From Burkholderiales bacterium RIFCSPHIGHO2_01_FULL_63_240 (GTDB lineage Bacteria; Pseudomonadota; Gammaproteobacteria; Burkholderiales; Burkholderiaceae_C), in NCBI GenBank assembly GCA_001770725.1, contig MERU01000009.1, positions 248,001 through 312,000 of the forward strand: a DNA stretch of 64,000 nucleotides. The letters run 5' to 3'. The stretch's first letter is position 1, and every line of letters begins with the position of its first letter. Of the stretch, positions 23,922-34,557 are shown piece after piece. The position numbers and the translations under genes are program-made. The notes below the pieces were generated by a model. The model made no database searches. It saw only the letters and a program-made list of their open reading frames with translations, and was not told the DNA's origin.

Positions 23922-25813
23922 GTGAAAGCAGCCAGTTCAGCCTGCTGGGTCAAAGGCGCTTCCTGCCGTTCTTCCTGGCCCAGTTCCTGGGCGCAGCGAA
24001 CGACAACCTCTTCAAGTTCGCCTTCACGGTGCTGGTGACCTACCAGCTGCAGGTGAGCTGGCTGGAGCCGAAGATGGCCGGCCTGGTGATCGGGGCGCTG
24101 TTCATCCTGCCTTTCGTGCTGTTTTCGGCCACTTCGGGACAGTGGGCCGACAAGTACGACAAGGCCTTCATCATGCGCAGCGTCAAGCTGATGGAGGTCG
24201 GCATCATGGTGTTGGCCGGCCTGGGCTTCTGGTTCAGCCAGGTGCCTCTGCTGCTGGGCTGCGTCTTCCTGATGGGCCTGCACTCGACCTTCTTCGGCCC
24301 GGTGAAGTACGCCTACTTGCCCCAGCACCTGCGGGAGCACGAGCTCACCGGGGGCAACGGCCTGGTCGAGATGGGCACCTTCGTGGCCATCCTGCTGGGC
24401 AACGTCGGCGGCGGCCTGCTGATGGGCGTCCCCGAAGTGGGCGCGCACTGGGTGGCGGCATCCTGCTTCGTGGTGGCTGTCGCGGGTTGGCTCACCGCTC
24501 GCCAGATCCCGGCATCGCCTTCGTCCGACCCAGACCTGAAGCTCAACTGGGACCCGGTCTCCGAGACCTGGCGCAACCTGCGGCTCGCCTGGCGCTACCC
24601 CAGCGTGTTCCGCTCGCTGCTGGGCATCTCGTGGATGTGGTTCTTCGGCGCGGTGTTCCTGGCGCAGTTCCCTTCCTTCGCACGTGACGTGCTGCATGGC
24701 AACGAACAGGTGGCTTCGTTGCTGCTGGTGGTGTTTTCCATCGGCATCGCGATTGGCTCACTGCTGTGCGAGACCTTCTCGCACCGGCACGTCGAGATCG
24801 GCCTGGTGCCCATCGGCGCGGTGGGCATGTCGGTGTTCGCCTTCGACCTCTACCTGGCGTCGAGGGGCCTGACGGGCTCGGCCGATGCGGCCTTGCTGAG
24901 CGTGGGTGAGTTCGTGGCGCGTCGCGAGCACTGGCGCGTGATGGCCGACCTGGCCCTGCTGGCCTTCAGCGCGGGCCTCTACAGCGTGCCCATGTACGCG
25001 CTCATCCAGCTGCGCGCCCAGCCCAGCCACCGCGCCCGCATCATCGCGGCCAACAACATCCTCAACGCCCTGTTCATGATCGTCAGCAGCCTGCTGGCCG
25101 GGGCCTTGCTGGGGGCGGGCTTTTCCATCCCGCAGGTGTTCGGTGCCACGGCGCTGCTCAACGTGCTCGTCGTGGGCTACATCTTCTGGCTGATGCCCGA
25201 GTACATCGTGCGCCTGGTGATGCTCTTTGTCACGCGCATCGTCTACCGCTTGCGGGTGCGCGGCGACCTGCACATCCCGACCGATGGCGCGGCCATCCTG
25301 GTGTGCAACCACGTGAGCTTCGTCGACGCGGTGATCCTGGGCGTCATCAGCCCGCGGCCCATGGTCTTCATCATGGACCACCGCATCTTCAAGACGCCGG
25401 GCATCGGCTGGTTCTTCAGGCTGGTCAAGGCCATCCCGATCGCGCCGCAGAAGGAAGACCCCGAGGCCTACGAGACCGCCTTCCAGAAGGCTCGCCAGGT
25501 GCTCGCCGATGGCGAACTGCTGTGCCTGTTCCCTGAAGGCGGCATCACGCGCGACGGCACCTTGCAGCCCTTCAAGGCCGGCATCATGAAGATCCTGGAG
25601 ACCAACCCTGTGCCGGTGATCCCGTCGGCGCTGCACAACCTCTGGGGCTCGACCTTCTCTCGCATCGAGGGGGTGGCGATGGCCAAGCCCCTGCGCCGAG
25701 GGCTGTTCAACCGCATCGGTCTGGTGGTGGGCGAGCCCATTGCGCCAGAGCAGGTCACCCCCGAGGGGCTGCAGGCTCGGGTGCAGGCCTTGCTGGAAGA
25801 GCCCTCACCCTGA
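23918..25813 (+). CDS. MFS transporter fused to 1-acylglycerol-phosphate acyltransferase
   Basis: A 631-residue two-part protein. Residues 1 to about 420 form a 12-helix major facilitator transporter beginning near Ala-Asn-Asp-Asn-Leu-Phe-Lys, similar to lysophospholipid transporter LplT. Residues about 435-631 form a PlsC acyltransferase with His465-x4-Asp470 and a later Phe-Pro-Glu-Gly-Gly motif. LplT and the acyltransferase Aas act together in enterobacteria to flip and re-acylate lysophospholipids; here both functions are in one chain. It lacks the AMP-ligase domain of Aas. It is coupled to the CoA-transferase gene. Confidence 0.85.
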   Translation: MSESSQFSLLGQRRFLPFFLAQFLGAANDNLFKFAFTVLVTYQLQVSWLEPKMAGLVIGALFILPFVLFSATSGQWADKYDKAFIMRSVKLMEVGIMVLAGLGFWFSQVPLLLGCVFLMGLHSTFFGPVKYAYLPQHLREHELTGGNGLVEMGTFVAILLGNVGGGLLMGVPEVGAHWVAASCFVVAVAGWLTARQIPASPSSDPDLKLNWDPVSETWRNLRLAWRYPSVFRSLLGISWMWFFGAVFLAQFPSFARDVLHGNEQVASLLLVVFSIGIAIGSLLCETFSHRHVEIGLVPIGAVGMSVFAFDLYLASRGLTGSADAALLSVGEFVARREHWRVMADLALLAFSAGLYSVPMYALIQLRAQPSHRARIIAANNILNALFMIVSSLLAGALLGAGFSIPQVFGATALLNVLVVGYIFWLMPEYIVRLVMLFVTRIVYRLRVRGDLHIPTDGAAILVCNHVSFVDAVILGVISPRPMVFIMDHRIFKTPGIGWFFRLVKAIPIAPQKEDPEAYETAFQKARQVLADGELLCLFPEGGITRDGTLQPFKAGIMKILETNPVPVIPSALHNLWGSTFSRIEGVAMAKPLRRGLFNRIGLVVGEPIAPEQVTPEGLQARVQALLEEPSP

Positions 25814-25902
25814 GTTTCCCCAGGTCATCCGCGAATGAGGGGGGAGGGTGAGGGGCGAGTGACGACACAATCCCCTCAACCTTGGCTCTCATCATCTGAC
25901 TC

Positions 25903-26592
25903 ATGGGCAACTTCCTGTCTCCCGCGGCTTGGGCCCGGGTCATCCCCTTCGCTCTGTTCATGGTGTTCCTCGCCGTGCGAGGACAGTTCTCTGTCGAAGC
26001 TGGCGAAACCGACAACTTGCCTTTCGATGCCCGCTGGATCTACGCCGTGTCGGTGGTCGTGGTCTCGGCCAGCCTGGTGTGGTTCTGGCGTCGCTACGGT
26101 GAGCTGCGCCAATGGGGGCTGAGCCTTGGGCAGGTGCTGCTGTCGGTCTTGGTGGGCGTGGTTGTCTTCGTGTTGTGGACCCGCCTGACTGCCCCATGGA
26201 TGATGCTTGGTGAAGCGTCTGCGGGCTTCGTTCCGGTGGACGCGAACGGCGACCTGATGTGGACGTTGATCGCTTTTCGCTGGGTGGGCGCGGCCTTGAT
26301 GGTGCCCCTGATGGAGGAGTTGTTCTGGCGTGGCTTCCTGATGCGATGGATCGACAACCAGGATTTCGACAAGGTCGATCCGGCCTCCGTGTCGATCAAG
26401 GCCATCGCCTTGTCCACCCTGGTGTTCATGCTGGCCCACACCCAGTGGCTGGCGGCCATCGTGGCGGGCCTGGCTTATGCCTGGCTGTACAAGCGGACCC
26501 GTTCGTTGTGGGCGCCTGTGCTGGCGCATGCTGTCACAAATGGGGTGCTGGGCGTGTGGGTGATCCTCAATGGCTACTGGGCATTTTGGTGA
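25903..26592 (+). CDS. CAAX-type intramembrane metalloprotease (CPBP family)
   Basis: A 229-residue polytopic protein with about seven helices and the CPBP/Abi protease motifs: Glu138-Glu139-x3-Arg143, Phe-Met-Leu-Ala-His179, and His209-x3-Asn213. It resembles the CAAX protease-related group often seen in genomes with exosortase/PEP-CTERM systems, but no exosortase or PEP-CTERM gene is visible here. The substrate is unknown. It lies 21 bases before the endonuclease/phosphatase-fold gene and may be cotranscribed with it. Confidence 0.82.
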   Translation: MGNFLSPAAWARVIPFALFMVFLAVRGQFSVEAGETDNLPFDARWIYAVSVVVVSASLVWFWRRYGELRQWGLSLGQVLLSVLVGVVVFVLWTRLTAPWMMLGEASAGFVPVDANGDLMWTLIAFRWVGAALMVPLMEELFWRGFLMRWIDNQDFDKVDPASVSIKAIALSTLVFMLAHTQWLAAIVAGLAYAWLYKRTRSLWAPVLAHAVTNGVLGVWVILNGYWAFW

Positions 26593-26613
26593 TGGGTGGT
26601 TCGGGGATCAGGC

Positions 26614-27642
26614 ATGAAGCAGTTCGCCAAGTGGTTCGTCGTCGCGGTGCTGGCGGGGGTCGCCGCTCTTTTGCTGGGGCATGTCATGACGCCGGAGCGG
26701 TCCGCGATGCTGGCCTTGTCCCAGTATCTGCCGTACCCCGCCTACGTGTTGCCGTCGCTGGCGGCTGTGGTCGCGGCCTTTTTGTGGCTGGGTTGGGCGT
26801 GGCGCACGCTGACCTTGGTGGCTTTGGCCCTTTGTCTGACCGTGCTGATGGGTTGGTCCTGGGGGCGGGCAGAAGAAGGCCATGGGCGCATCAGGTTCAT
26901 GACCTACAACGTCAAGAGCTACCTGGCGCTGCAGCGTCCGGATGGGGTCCAGGCTTTGGCTCGGGAAATCCTGGAGCACCAGCCTGACATCCTGGTCATG
27001 CAAGACGCAGGGCAGTTGGTCGATTTTGAAGGCAATGTGCAATCAGCCGATCTGTTGAAGGTCATCGGCCTGGGGCACCCCCACGCGCATGCCACGGATG
27101 AATATGTTCTGGTGAGCCGTTGGCCCATCCGCAACTGCCGCAATGGCCCCATTCCCGTGGGAGACGATCCCCATGTGTTCGTCCATTGCGACATCGATGT
27201 CGATGGCACCACCGTGGAGGTGATCACGGCGCACTTCATCACGCCCCGGCGTGGTTTGCGCTCCAAGCAGCATGGGCGCTGGCTGGGGCTCAATGAATGG
27301 CAGGAAAACATGCTGTTGCGCCTGAGGCAATCCGGCTTGCTGGCCGACTACCTGCGCCAGCAACCACCTGGCCCACGCATCGTGGCAGGTGACCTGAACG
27401 CGGTGGAATCGTCGCAGGTGGTTCAGACCTTGCTCAACACGGGGCTGCGCGATGCGCATTCAACTGCTGGATCGGGGCATGGCTTCACCCATGGGCATTC
27501 GCTGCTCAAAGGCTTTTCATTCTTGCGCATCGATCACATCCTGGTCAGCCCGGACATCGCCGTGGCGGATGTTTTCACGGGCGGGGCGCAAGCTTCGGAA
27601 CACCGCCCTGTGATCGCTGATTTGTACCTGCATCGGCAGTGA
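26614..27642 (+). CDS. Membrane-anchored endonuclease/exonuclease/phosphatase family protein
   Basis: A 342-residue protein with two to three N-terminal membrane helices (within about 6-90) and a C-terminal EEP-fold hydrolase domain. The domain shows Met-Thr-Tyr-Asn-Val, Gly-Asp-Leu-Asn-Ala, Arg-Ile-Asp-His-Ile and Ser-Glu-His-Arg-Pro, the standard metal and catalytic residues. The expected glutamate after the first strand is replaced by Gln-Asp, which could affect activity. Substrates in this family range from DNA to phospholipids. Start at 26614 with GGGGA upstream. Confidence 0.8.
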   Translation: MKQFAKWFVVAVLAGVAALLLGHVMTPERSAMLALSQYLPYPAYVLPSLAAVVAAFLWLGWAWRTLTLVALALCLTVLMGWSWGRAEEGHGRIRFMTYNVKSYLALQRPDGVQALAREILEHQPDILVMQDAGQLVDFEGNVQSADLLKVIGLGHPHAHATDEYVLVSRWPIRNCRNGPIPVGDDPHVFVHCDIDVDGTTVEVITAHFITPRRGLRSKQHGRWLGLNEWQENMLLRLRQSGLLADYLRQQPPGPRIVAGDLNAVESSQVVQTLLNTGLRDAHSTAGSGHGFTHGHSLLKGFSFLRIDHILVSPDIAVADVFTGGAQASEHRPVIADLYLHRQ

Positions 27643-27691
27643 GCCATCCTTGGGCCTTTGCCCAGGGGGCTCCTGCTCGCAGCGCTCGAAA

Positions 27692-29942
<2,251 letters not shown>

Positions 29943-30056
29943 GCTTTTGAGGGGCGGACGGGCCCCGTGCCAAAGTGCCAGGAACAGCGGAAGGCGTGAT
30001 TGTCGCTCAGACTGCGAGCAGGGTGCCGCAGCCTGGGCGACGCACGCCAGGTGGCA

Positions 30057-30593
30057 TCAGCGCTTGATCTCGGCCACGATTTCCTTGGTCATGGCTTCGA
30101 CCTGCTTGCGCGAGGCCGCCGAGAAGATGCCCTCGCTGAACTTCGTGGTCGTGCCATAGGTGCGGGTGCCCAGCAGGCGCTTGTCGGGCAGCTCGTAAAA
30201 CGAGACCTCGGCGTTGAGGTGCGCATCGCCTCCCAGCACGCCCATGCCCACGCGGGCGGCCGCGCTGACATAACGGAAGTTCTGCACCTTGACGACCGCC
30301 AGCACGCCTGGCCGTGAAGAGGGCGCCGCGCTGGCTTCCAGCCACGTGTAGCCCATGCCTGCCAGGCCTGCCGATTGCCCCATGCTTTCGCGCCAGTCGT
30401 TGCGCAGGGTGTCCCAGTCACCGCTGGACACCATGCCGGGTGCAGCTTGGACCTGCAGGCTCAGGTGTGCGGTCGATGCCGGGCTGATTTGCAGCGGCGC
30501 GCCCGATGCGCCTGTTCTGGAGACGGTGGCGGCGCAGCCACTCAACAGCAGGGCGGCAACGGTGGAGGCGGTGAGGATCCAGCGAGACAACAT
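30057..30593 (-). CDS. DUF4410-like lipoprotein
   Basis: A 178-residue putative lipoprotein. The signal peptide ends in Leu-Leu-Ser-Gly-Cys, a clear lipobox, so it is probably lipid-anchored. The rest resembles DUF4410 proteins: Leu-Ala-Val-Val-Lys-Val-Gln-Asn-Phe-Arg-Tyr-Val and a Leu-Gly-Gly-Asp-Ala-His-Leu-Asn-Ala-Glu-Val strand, and a C-terminal helix. The function is unknown. The start at 30593 is supported by AAGGAAA just upstream; a reading to 30677 would lose the signal peptide. Confidence 0.7.
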   Translation of the reverse strand: MLSRWILTASTVAALLLSGCAATVSRTGASGAPLQISPASTAHLSLQVQAAPGMVSSGDWDTLRNDWRESMGQSAGLAGMGYTWLEASAAPSSRPGVLAVVKVQNFRYVSAAARVGMGVLGGDAHLNAEVSFYELPDKRLLGTRTYGTTTKFSEGIFSAASRKQVEAMTKEIVAEIKR

Positions 30594-30681
30594 TGGTTTT
30601 CCTTGGGTTTTCTTCAGAAAGGCAGAGACTGTAACAAGGGGCTGCGACATCCGTGGCGATGCCTGCGGGGAGGGCAAAAGC

Positions 30682-31149
30682 TCAGCGCGGCCGGACCTGG
30701 ACGTCGGTCTTGACGGAGTTGGCGATGAAGCACTCGTCGTGTGCCTCGTGGTGCATGCGCTCGATCTCGGCCGGCGTGGGCAAGGCGGCGCCAGAGAACA
30801 CCACCTTCGGGCTCAGCGTGACCGACGACAGCCAGAGCTTCCTGCGCTCGTTGGCGGTCATGACGCCACTGGCTTCGTCGTGGTACGAGTCGACGACGAA
30901 GCCCTGGCGCGCCGCGATGTCCAGGAACCAGAGCATGTGGCAGCTCGACAGGGCCGAGACCAGCGCCTCTTCGGGGTCGATCGCGCTCGGGTCCGAACAG
31001 GGAAGGGGGACCACGTGTGGCGACGAGGAGCCCGCGACGGTGAGGCCCCCGTCGAAGCGCAGCAGGTGTCGGCGGCTGTAGCGCTTGTCCAGGAAGGGCT
31101 GGGTGCCGCGTTCCCAAAAGGTTTCGGCGGTGTAGGTGTGGCGGGACAC
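30682..31149 (-). CDS. OsmC family peroxiredoxin-like protein
   Basis: A 155-residue OsmC/Ohr-fold protein. The two redox cysteines are Cys70 (Ala-Leu-Ser-Ser-Cys-His) and Cys140 (Asp-Glu-Cys-Phe-Ile-Ala-Asn), the usual spacing for peroxide-reducing OsmC proteins. The sequence Asp-Pro-Glu-Glu-Ala-Leu-Val precedes Cys70. It probably reduces organic peroxides using these thiols. The start is a GTG at 31149 with AAGGG about 7 bases upstream. Confidence 0.88.
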   Translation of the reverse strand: MSRHTYTAETFWERGTQPFLDKRYSRRHLLRFDGGLTVAGSSSPHVVPLPCSDPSAIDPEEALVSALSSCHMLWFLDIAARQGFVVDSYHDEASGVMTANERRKLWLSSVTLSPKVVFSGAALPTPAEIERMHHEAHDECFIANSVKTDVQVRPR

Positions 31150-31166
31150 GGGCGGCCCTTGTTTCG

Positions 31167-31796
31167 TCAGGTGGGAAGTGCCGAGCGCGCGAGTTGTTGC
31201 GCTTGGGGGCTGGCGAGGAAGGTGAAAGCGGCCAGGTTCAGCGCGACCGTGACCCAGAACACGCTGCGGAACTCGGCCTTCGATGACTTGTGCCTCAACC
31301 ACTGCTGCGCCAGCAAGGCGCCTGGCCAGCCGCCGATGAGCGACAGCATGTGAAGCGTTTTCTCCGGGGTTCGCCACGCACCCTGCCTGGCCGCCGACTT
31401 GTCCATGGCATAGGCCACAAACGTCACCAAGCTCAAGGCCGGGTAGGCCCACAGCGCCCAGCGTGGTGGATGGCCGAACACGTGCGCGGCCAGCACCACG
31501 GCCAGCAGCACGGGGATGGCGAGCAGGCTGGCCGTGCTCCATGGGGCGCGGCTTTGGCGCCGCGCCGGGGACAAGGCCTTCCTGGCGACAGGCGCCATTT
31601 CGACGTTCAAAGCGCGCTTCTTGCCTTGCGGCCCCAGTTGGACCTCGAAGGTGACGCGCTGCCCCACCTGAGGCCTGCCTGGCGGGGCCTTGAATGCCTT
31701 GATGTGGACAAAGATGTCCTGCCCGCCCAGCGTGGAACCGATGAAGCCAAAGCCTCTTTCATCGTTCCAGGATTGGATGGTGCCTTCGAACCGCAT
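31167..31796 (-). CDS. Cold-shock domain fused to DUF1294 membrane domain
   Basis: A 209-residue protein. Residues 1-68 are a cold-shock (OB-fold) domain with RNP1-like Arg-Gly-Phe-Gly-Phe-Ile and RNP2-like Asp-Ile-Phe-Val-His. Residues about 85-205 are a DUF1294 domain with three to four membrane helices and the motifs Tyr-Ala-Met-Asp-Lys-Ser-Ala-Ala and Gly-Gly-Trp-Pro-Gly-Ala. The fusion is known in proteobacteria, but the role of a membrane-tethered RNA/DNA-binding domain is not known. It lies 17 bases before the osmC gene. Confidence 0.85.
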   Translation of the reverse strand: MRFEGTIQSWNDERGFGFIGSTLGGQDIFVHIKAFKAPPGRPQVGQRVTFEVQLGPQGKKRALNVEMAPVARKALSPARRQSRAPWSTASLLAIPVLLAVVLAAHVFGHPPRWALWAYPALSLVTFVAYAMDKSAARQGAWRTPEKTLHMLSLIGGWPGALLAQQWLRHKSSKAEFRSVFWVTVALNLAAFTFLASPQAQQLARSALPT

Positions 31797-32055
31797 GGTG
31801 GTGGCGCGACGTGGTTGTGGGGCCTGAGAGATCGATGCAGACGATGTCAGGCGCTGAGGTGGTGAATGATGCCGCGTTCTCGATCAGGCCTTGCCCATGG
31901 CGTCCGGCATCCAAAGCTCCTGGCTCGGCGAACGCGCCATTTCGCGTCAATCGAGAGGGCCTGAGCTCGGCGACCGGTGTCACCTGCCCCGAGTCGTGCC
32001 CTGGCCCCTGATGCGGCGACAATCCTCACCTGATCCTTTCGCCTCGGACCCGAAC

Positions 32056-32289
32056 ATGAAAACCCACGACATCGAACTGCAACGCATCAAGGCCGTCCGC
32101 CACGACAAAGGCCTGATCGAGGTGAGTGTGGACGCGCTGGTGCAGGCGCGCCCCGCCAAGGACGAACGCGTCACCAGCGTGCTCTCGATCGAGGTCGACG
32201 ACGCCCGGACCCTGATCCTGTTGCTCAAGCAGCAGATCGCCGAACTCGACAAGCTCAACCCGCGCAGCCGCCGTTCGGGCCGCTGCTGA
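32056..32289 (+). CDS. Small conserved hypothetical protein
   Basis: A 77-residue soluble protein of alternating charged and hydrophobic residues with a predicted beta-strand then alpha-helix pattern. The helix includes a Leu-Leu-Leu-Lys-Gln-Gln-Ile segment, and the tail is basic with a final cysteine. I do not recognise it. The start at 32056 gives a natural N-terminus (Met-Lys-Thr-His); longer readings run into noncoding sequence. It is 34 bases from the DUF3820 gene and may be cotranscribed. Confidence 0.55.
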   Translation: MKTHDIELQRIKAVRHDKGLIEVSVDALVQARPAKDERVTSVLSIEVDDARTLILLLKQQIAELDKLNPRSRRSGRC

Positions 32290-32323
32290 ACCCCGCGTCA
32301 TTCAACGGGCACGTAGCCAGGCC

Positions 32324-32566
32324 ATGAAACCGGAAGACCTGCAAAAGCTGGTGACCCTGCCCATGCCTTTCGGCAAACACCAGGGCAAGGTGCTGGCGGA
32401 CCTGCCAGGCAACTACCTGAACTGGTTCGCCCGCGAGGGCTTCCCCAAGGGGGAGATCGGCCGGCTGCTCCAGCTGATGCACGAGATCGACCACAACGGG
32501 CTCAAGGGGCTGTTGCAGCCTTTGCGGCCGGGGCATCGGCCGGGCCATCGCCCGGGACGCGACTGA
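32324..32566 (+). CDS. DUF3820 family small protein
   Basis: An 80-residue protein matching DUF3820: Met-Pro-Phe-Gly-Lys-His-Gln-Gly-Lys, then Leu-Pro-x2-Tyr-Leu-Asn-Trp-Phe, then a helix ending in Leu-Met-His-Glu-Ile. The C-terminus is a short Pro/Gly/His/Arg repeat. Members are annotated as possible quorum-sensing-regulated factors, without a known mechanism. It is convergent with the ceramidase-like gene, with 6 bases between ends. Confidence 0.8.
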   Translation: MKPEDLQKLVTLPMPFGKHQGKVLADLPGNYLNWFAREGFPKGEIGRLLQLMHEIDHNGLKGLLQPLRPGHRPGHRPGRD

Positions 32567-32572
32567 TCCCCC

Positions 32573-33238
32573 TCAGCCTGGCACGCGCCGCTCTTCGTTC
32601 AACACCAGCGCCCGCGTGCTCAGGTACAGCACCCCCGCGTTGAGCAGGTGCCAAAGCGGGTGCGTGCCCGTGCTCAGCCAGGTGCACACCTGCATGTCCA
32701 GCGAGCGGCAGGTGAGCGACAAGGCGAAGAGCAAGGTGGCCAGGCCCAGGCCGAGCGGCTCGCGCTGCCCGCTGCGCCAGTGGTAGGCAGCCATGCCCGC
32801 CACGAACAAGAAGGCCGAGCCATACGACAGCGAGCCGTTGAGCCACTGCACCGGCAGCGCCGCGAAGCCCCATGAAGCCGCGAAGAACAAGACCACCCAG
32901 CCCGCGCAAGCCAAAGGCTTGAGCCGCGCCACGCGCCCCACGTACAGCACCAGAAACAGCAGCTGGTACAGGAAGATGGGGATGACGTCGGCCCACATGG
33001 CCAAGGTCACCGCCAGGGTGTGGAACAGGAAGCTGCCCACGCCGATGGTGGCCAGCAGGCCGATCAGCAGGTGGGTGGTCCAGGGCGTGCGGCCTGGCAG
33101 GGACCTTGCCAGCCGCCAGGCCAGCCAGGCAGCGATGACGAAGCCACCATTGGAGATGGCGTTGAGCGGCTCGGCCCAGAACTCGGGGCCGAGCCGCTCG
33201 CAATACAGATCAAGGGGGGTGAAGGCGCTGGAGGGCAT
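32573..33238 (-). CDS. Ceramidase-like membrane hydrolase (CREST superfamily)
   Basis: A 221-residue polytopic protein with about seven helices. It has the superfamily's metal-site motifs: Glu-Pro-Leu-Asn-Ala-Ile-Ser-Asn, Ser-x2-Phe-His-Thr, Trp-Ala-Asp, and Gly-Thr-His-Pro-Leu-Trp-His near the C-terminus. Eukaryotic members are alkaline ceramidases; bacterial substrates are mostly untested. It lies 9 bases after glpQ on the same strand, suggesting a shared role in lipid breakdown, which is inference. Confidence 0.75.
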   Translation of the reverse strand: MPSSAFTPLDLYCERLGPEFWAEPLNAISNGGFVIAAWLAWRLARSLPGRTPWTTHLLIGLLATIGVGSFLFHTLAVTLAMWADVIPIFLYQLLFLVLYVGRVARLKPLACAGWVVLFFAASWGFAALPVQWLNGSLSYGSAFLFVAGMAAYHWRSGQREPLGLGLATLLFALSLTCRSLDMQVCTWLSTGTHPLWHLLNAGVLYLSTRALVLNEERRVPG

Positions 33239-33247
33239 GCGCCCAGG

Positions 33248-34426
33248 TTACTTCAGCCGGTCCAGCTCTCGCGCCACCACGGCCGTGTCCGGGAAGTCCG
33301 AGAACACGCCGTCGATGCCCAGCTCGAAGAACTGCAGGTACTCGTTGACCGGGTTGCCCGCGTAGTCGCCGGGCAGGCGGCGCTGCTCGTTGCGGAAGGT
33401 CCAGGTGTGCACCTTCAGGCCGGCGGCGTGGGCGCGCTCGATCAGGTCGGTGGGCTCGCCCAGTTGCAGGCTGGCTTCGCCGGGGCCGCTGCCCTCGGGG
33501 TTGGCCAGCGTGGGCACGATGTAGCGCTTCCAGGGGCCGATGCCGTGGGCGTACGAGGCCACTTCTTTCAGGCCGGCGTCCGTGGTCAGCCAGGCGAAGG
33601 TGCGCGCCAGCAGCTCGGGCTTGCCCGATGCGGTCCAGTCGTAGGGGCGGTCATAGGGTGCGGTGAAGTCCAGCGAGCCATCGGGGTTGACGTCGTTGGC
33701 GTCGACCAGCTGGATCAGGCGCACCGGCGTGAGCTTGCTCAGGGCCTTGAGGTTGGCTTGTTCAAAAGACTGGATGAACACGGGCGCGTGGCGGTGGTTC
33801 CAGCCAGCTTGCGTCAGCACCTTCAGCAGGCGGCCTTCCAGGGGCAAGCCCAGGCGCTGGTGGTAGGTCGGGTGCTTGGTTTCGGGGTAGATGCCGATCA
33901 CGCGGCCCTTCTCCAGCGTCTTGCGCTTGACCAGTGCGATCACCTCTTGCAGCGTCGGCACCTGGAACTTGCCGTTGAACTGCTGCGGGCGCTCGCCGAA
34001 GGCCTGCTTGGCGCGCAAGGTCTTGATCTCGGCCAGGGTGAAGTCGGAAGCGAAGAAGCCTTCTTCCGCGAAGCCATCGACGACCATCGTGCGGCGGCGC
34101 GAGGCGAACTCGGGGCGGTCGGCCACGTCGGTGGTGTGGGTGATGTTGGGCTCGTGGCGTGCGATCAGGTGGCCGTCCTTGGTGGCCACGAGGTCGGGCT
34201 CGACGTAGTCGGCGCCCAGCTCGATGGCCAGGGCGTAGGACGCCAACGTGTGCTCGGGCAGGTAGCCCGATGCGCCGCGGTGGCCGATGACCAGCGGCTC
34301 GGCGCGTTGGCCATGGCGGCTGGCGGACTCGACGCGATCCAGGCGGTCGGCTTCGGAGGCGAAGCCGGGGGTGGCGATGAACAGCGCTGCGGACAGGGCC
34401 AGCAGCGAACGAAGCGTGTTCGACAT
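33248..34426 (-). CDS. glpQ: Glycerophosphodiester phosphodiesterase
   Basis: A 392-residue periplasmic GDPD enzyme that releases glycerol-3-phosphate from deacylated phospholipids. The signal peptide ends near Gly-Phe-Ala-Ser. The catalytic region has Ile-Gly-His-Arg-Gly-Ala-Ser-Gly, Glu-His-Thr, Glu-Pro-Asp and a second His in Ile-Ala-Arg-His-Glu-Pro. The start at 34426 is preceded by GAGGAG. The length and extra insert fit the GlpQ class. It is divergent from recG. Confidence 0.9.
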   Translation of the reverse strand: MSNTLRSLLALSAALFIATPGFASEADRLDRVESASRHGQRAEPLVIGHRGASGYLPEHTLASYALAIELGADYVEPDLVATKDGHLIARHEPNITHTTDVADRPEFASRRRTMVVDGFAEEGFFASDFTLAEIKTLRAKQAFGERPQQFNGKFQVPTLQEVIALVKRKTLEKGRVIGIYPETKHPTYHQRLGLPLEGRLLKVLTQAGWNHRHAPVFIQSFEQANLKALSKLTPVRLIQLVDANDVNPDGSLDFTAPYDRPYDWTASGKPELLARTFAWLTTDAGLKEVASYAHGIGPWKRYIVPTLANPEGSGPGEASLQLGEPTDLIERAHAAGLKVHTWTFRNEQRRLPGDYAGNPVNEYLQFFELGIDGVFSDFPDTAVVARELDRLK

Positions 34427-34557
34427 GGGGTCTCCTCGGTTTTCCGCCACCTTACGCAGACTCCGTGACGCCGGTGTCGCCCGCAGGGGCGGGTGGGAGA
34501 GCCATTCGGCCCGGGCACAATGACACTTCCTTCATCTGCCACCCCACAGGAGCCCAC

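Noticed and set aside
29943-30056. PreQ1 riboswitch before queA
   Set aside because: The sequence lacks the A-rich tail and short hairpin of PreQ1 aptamers.
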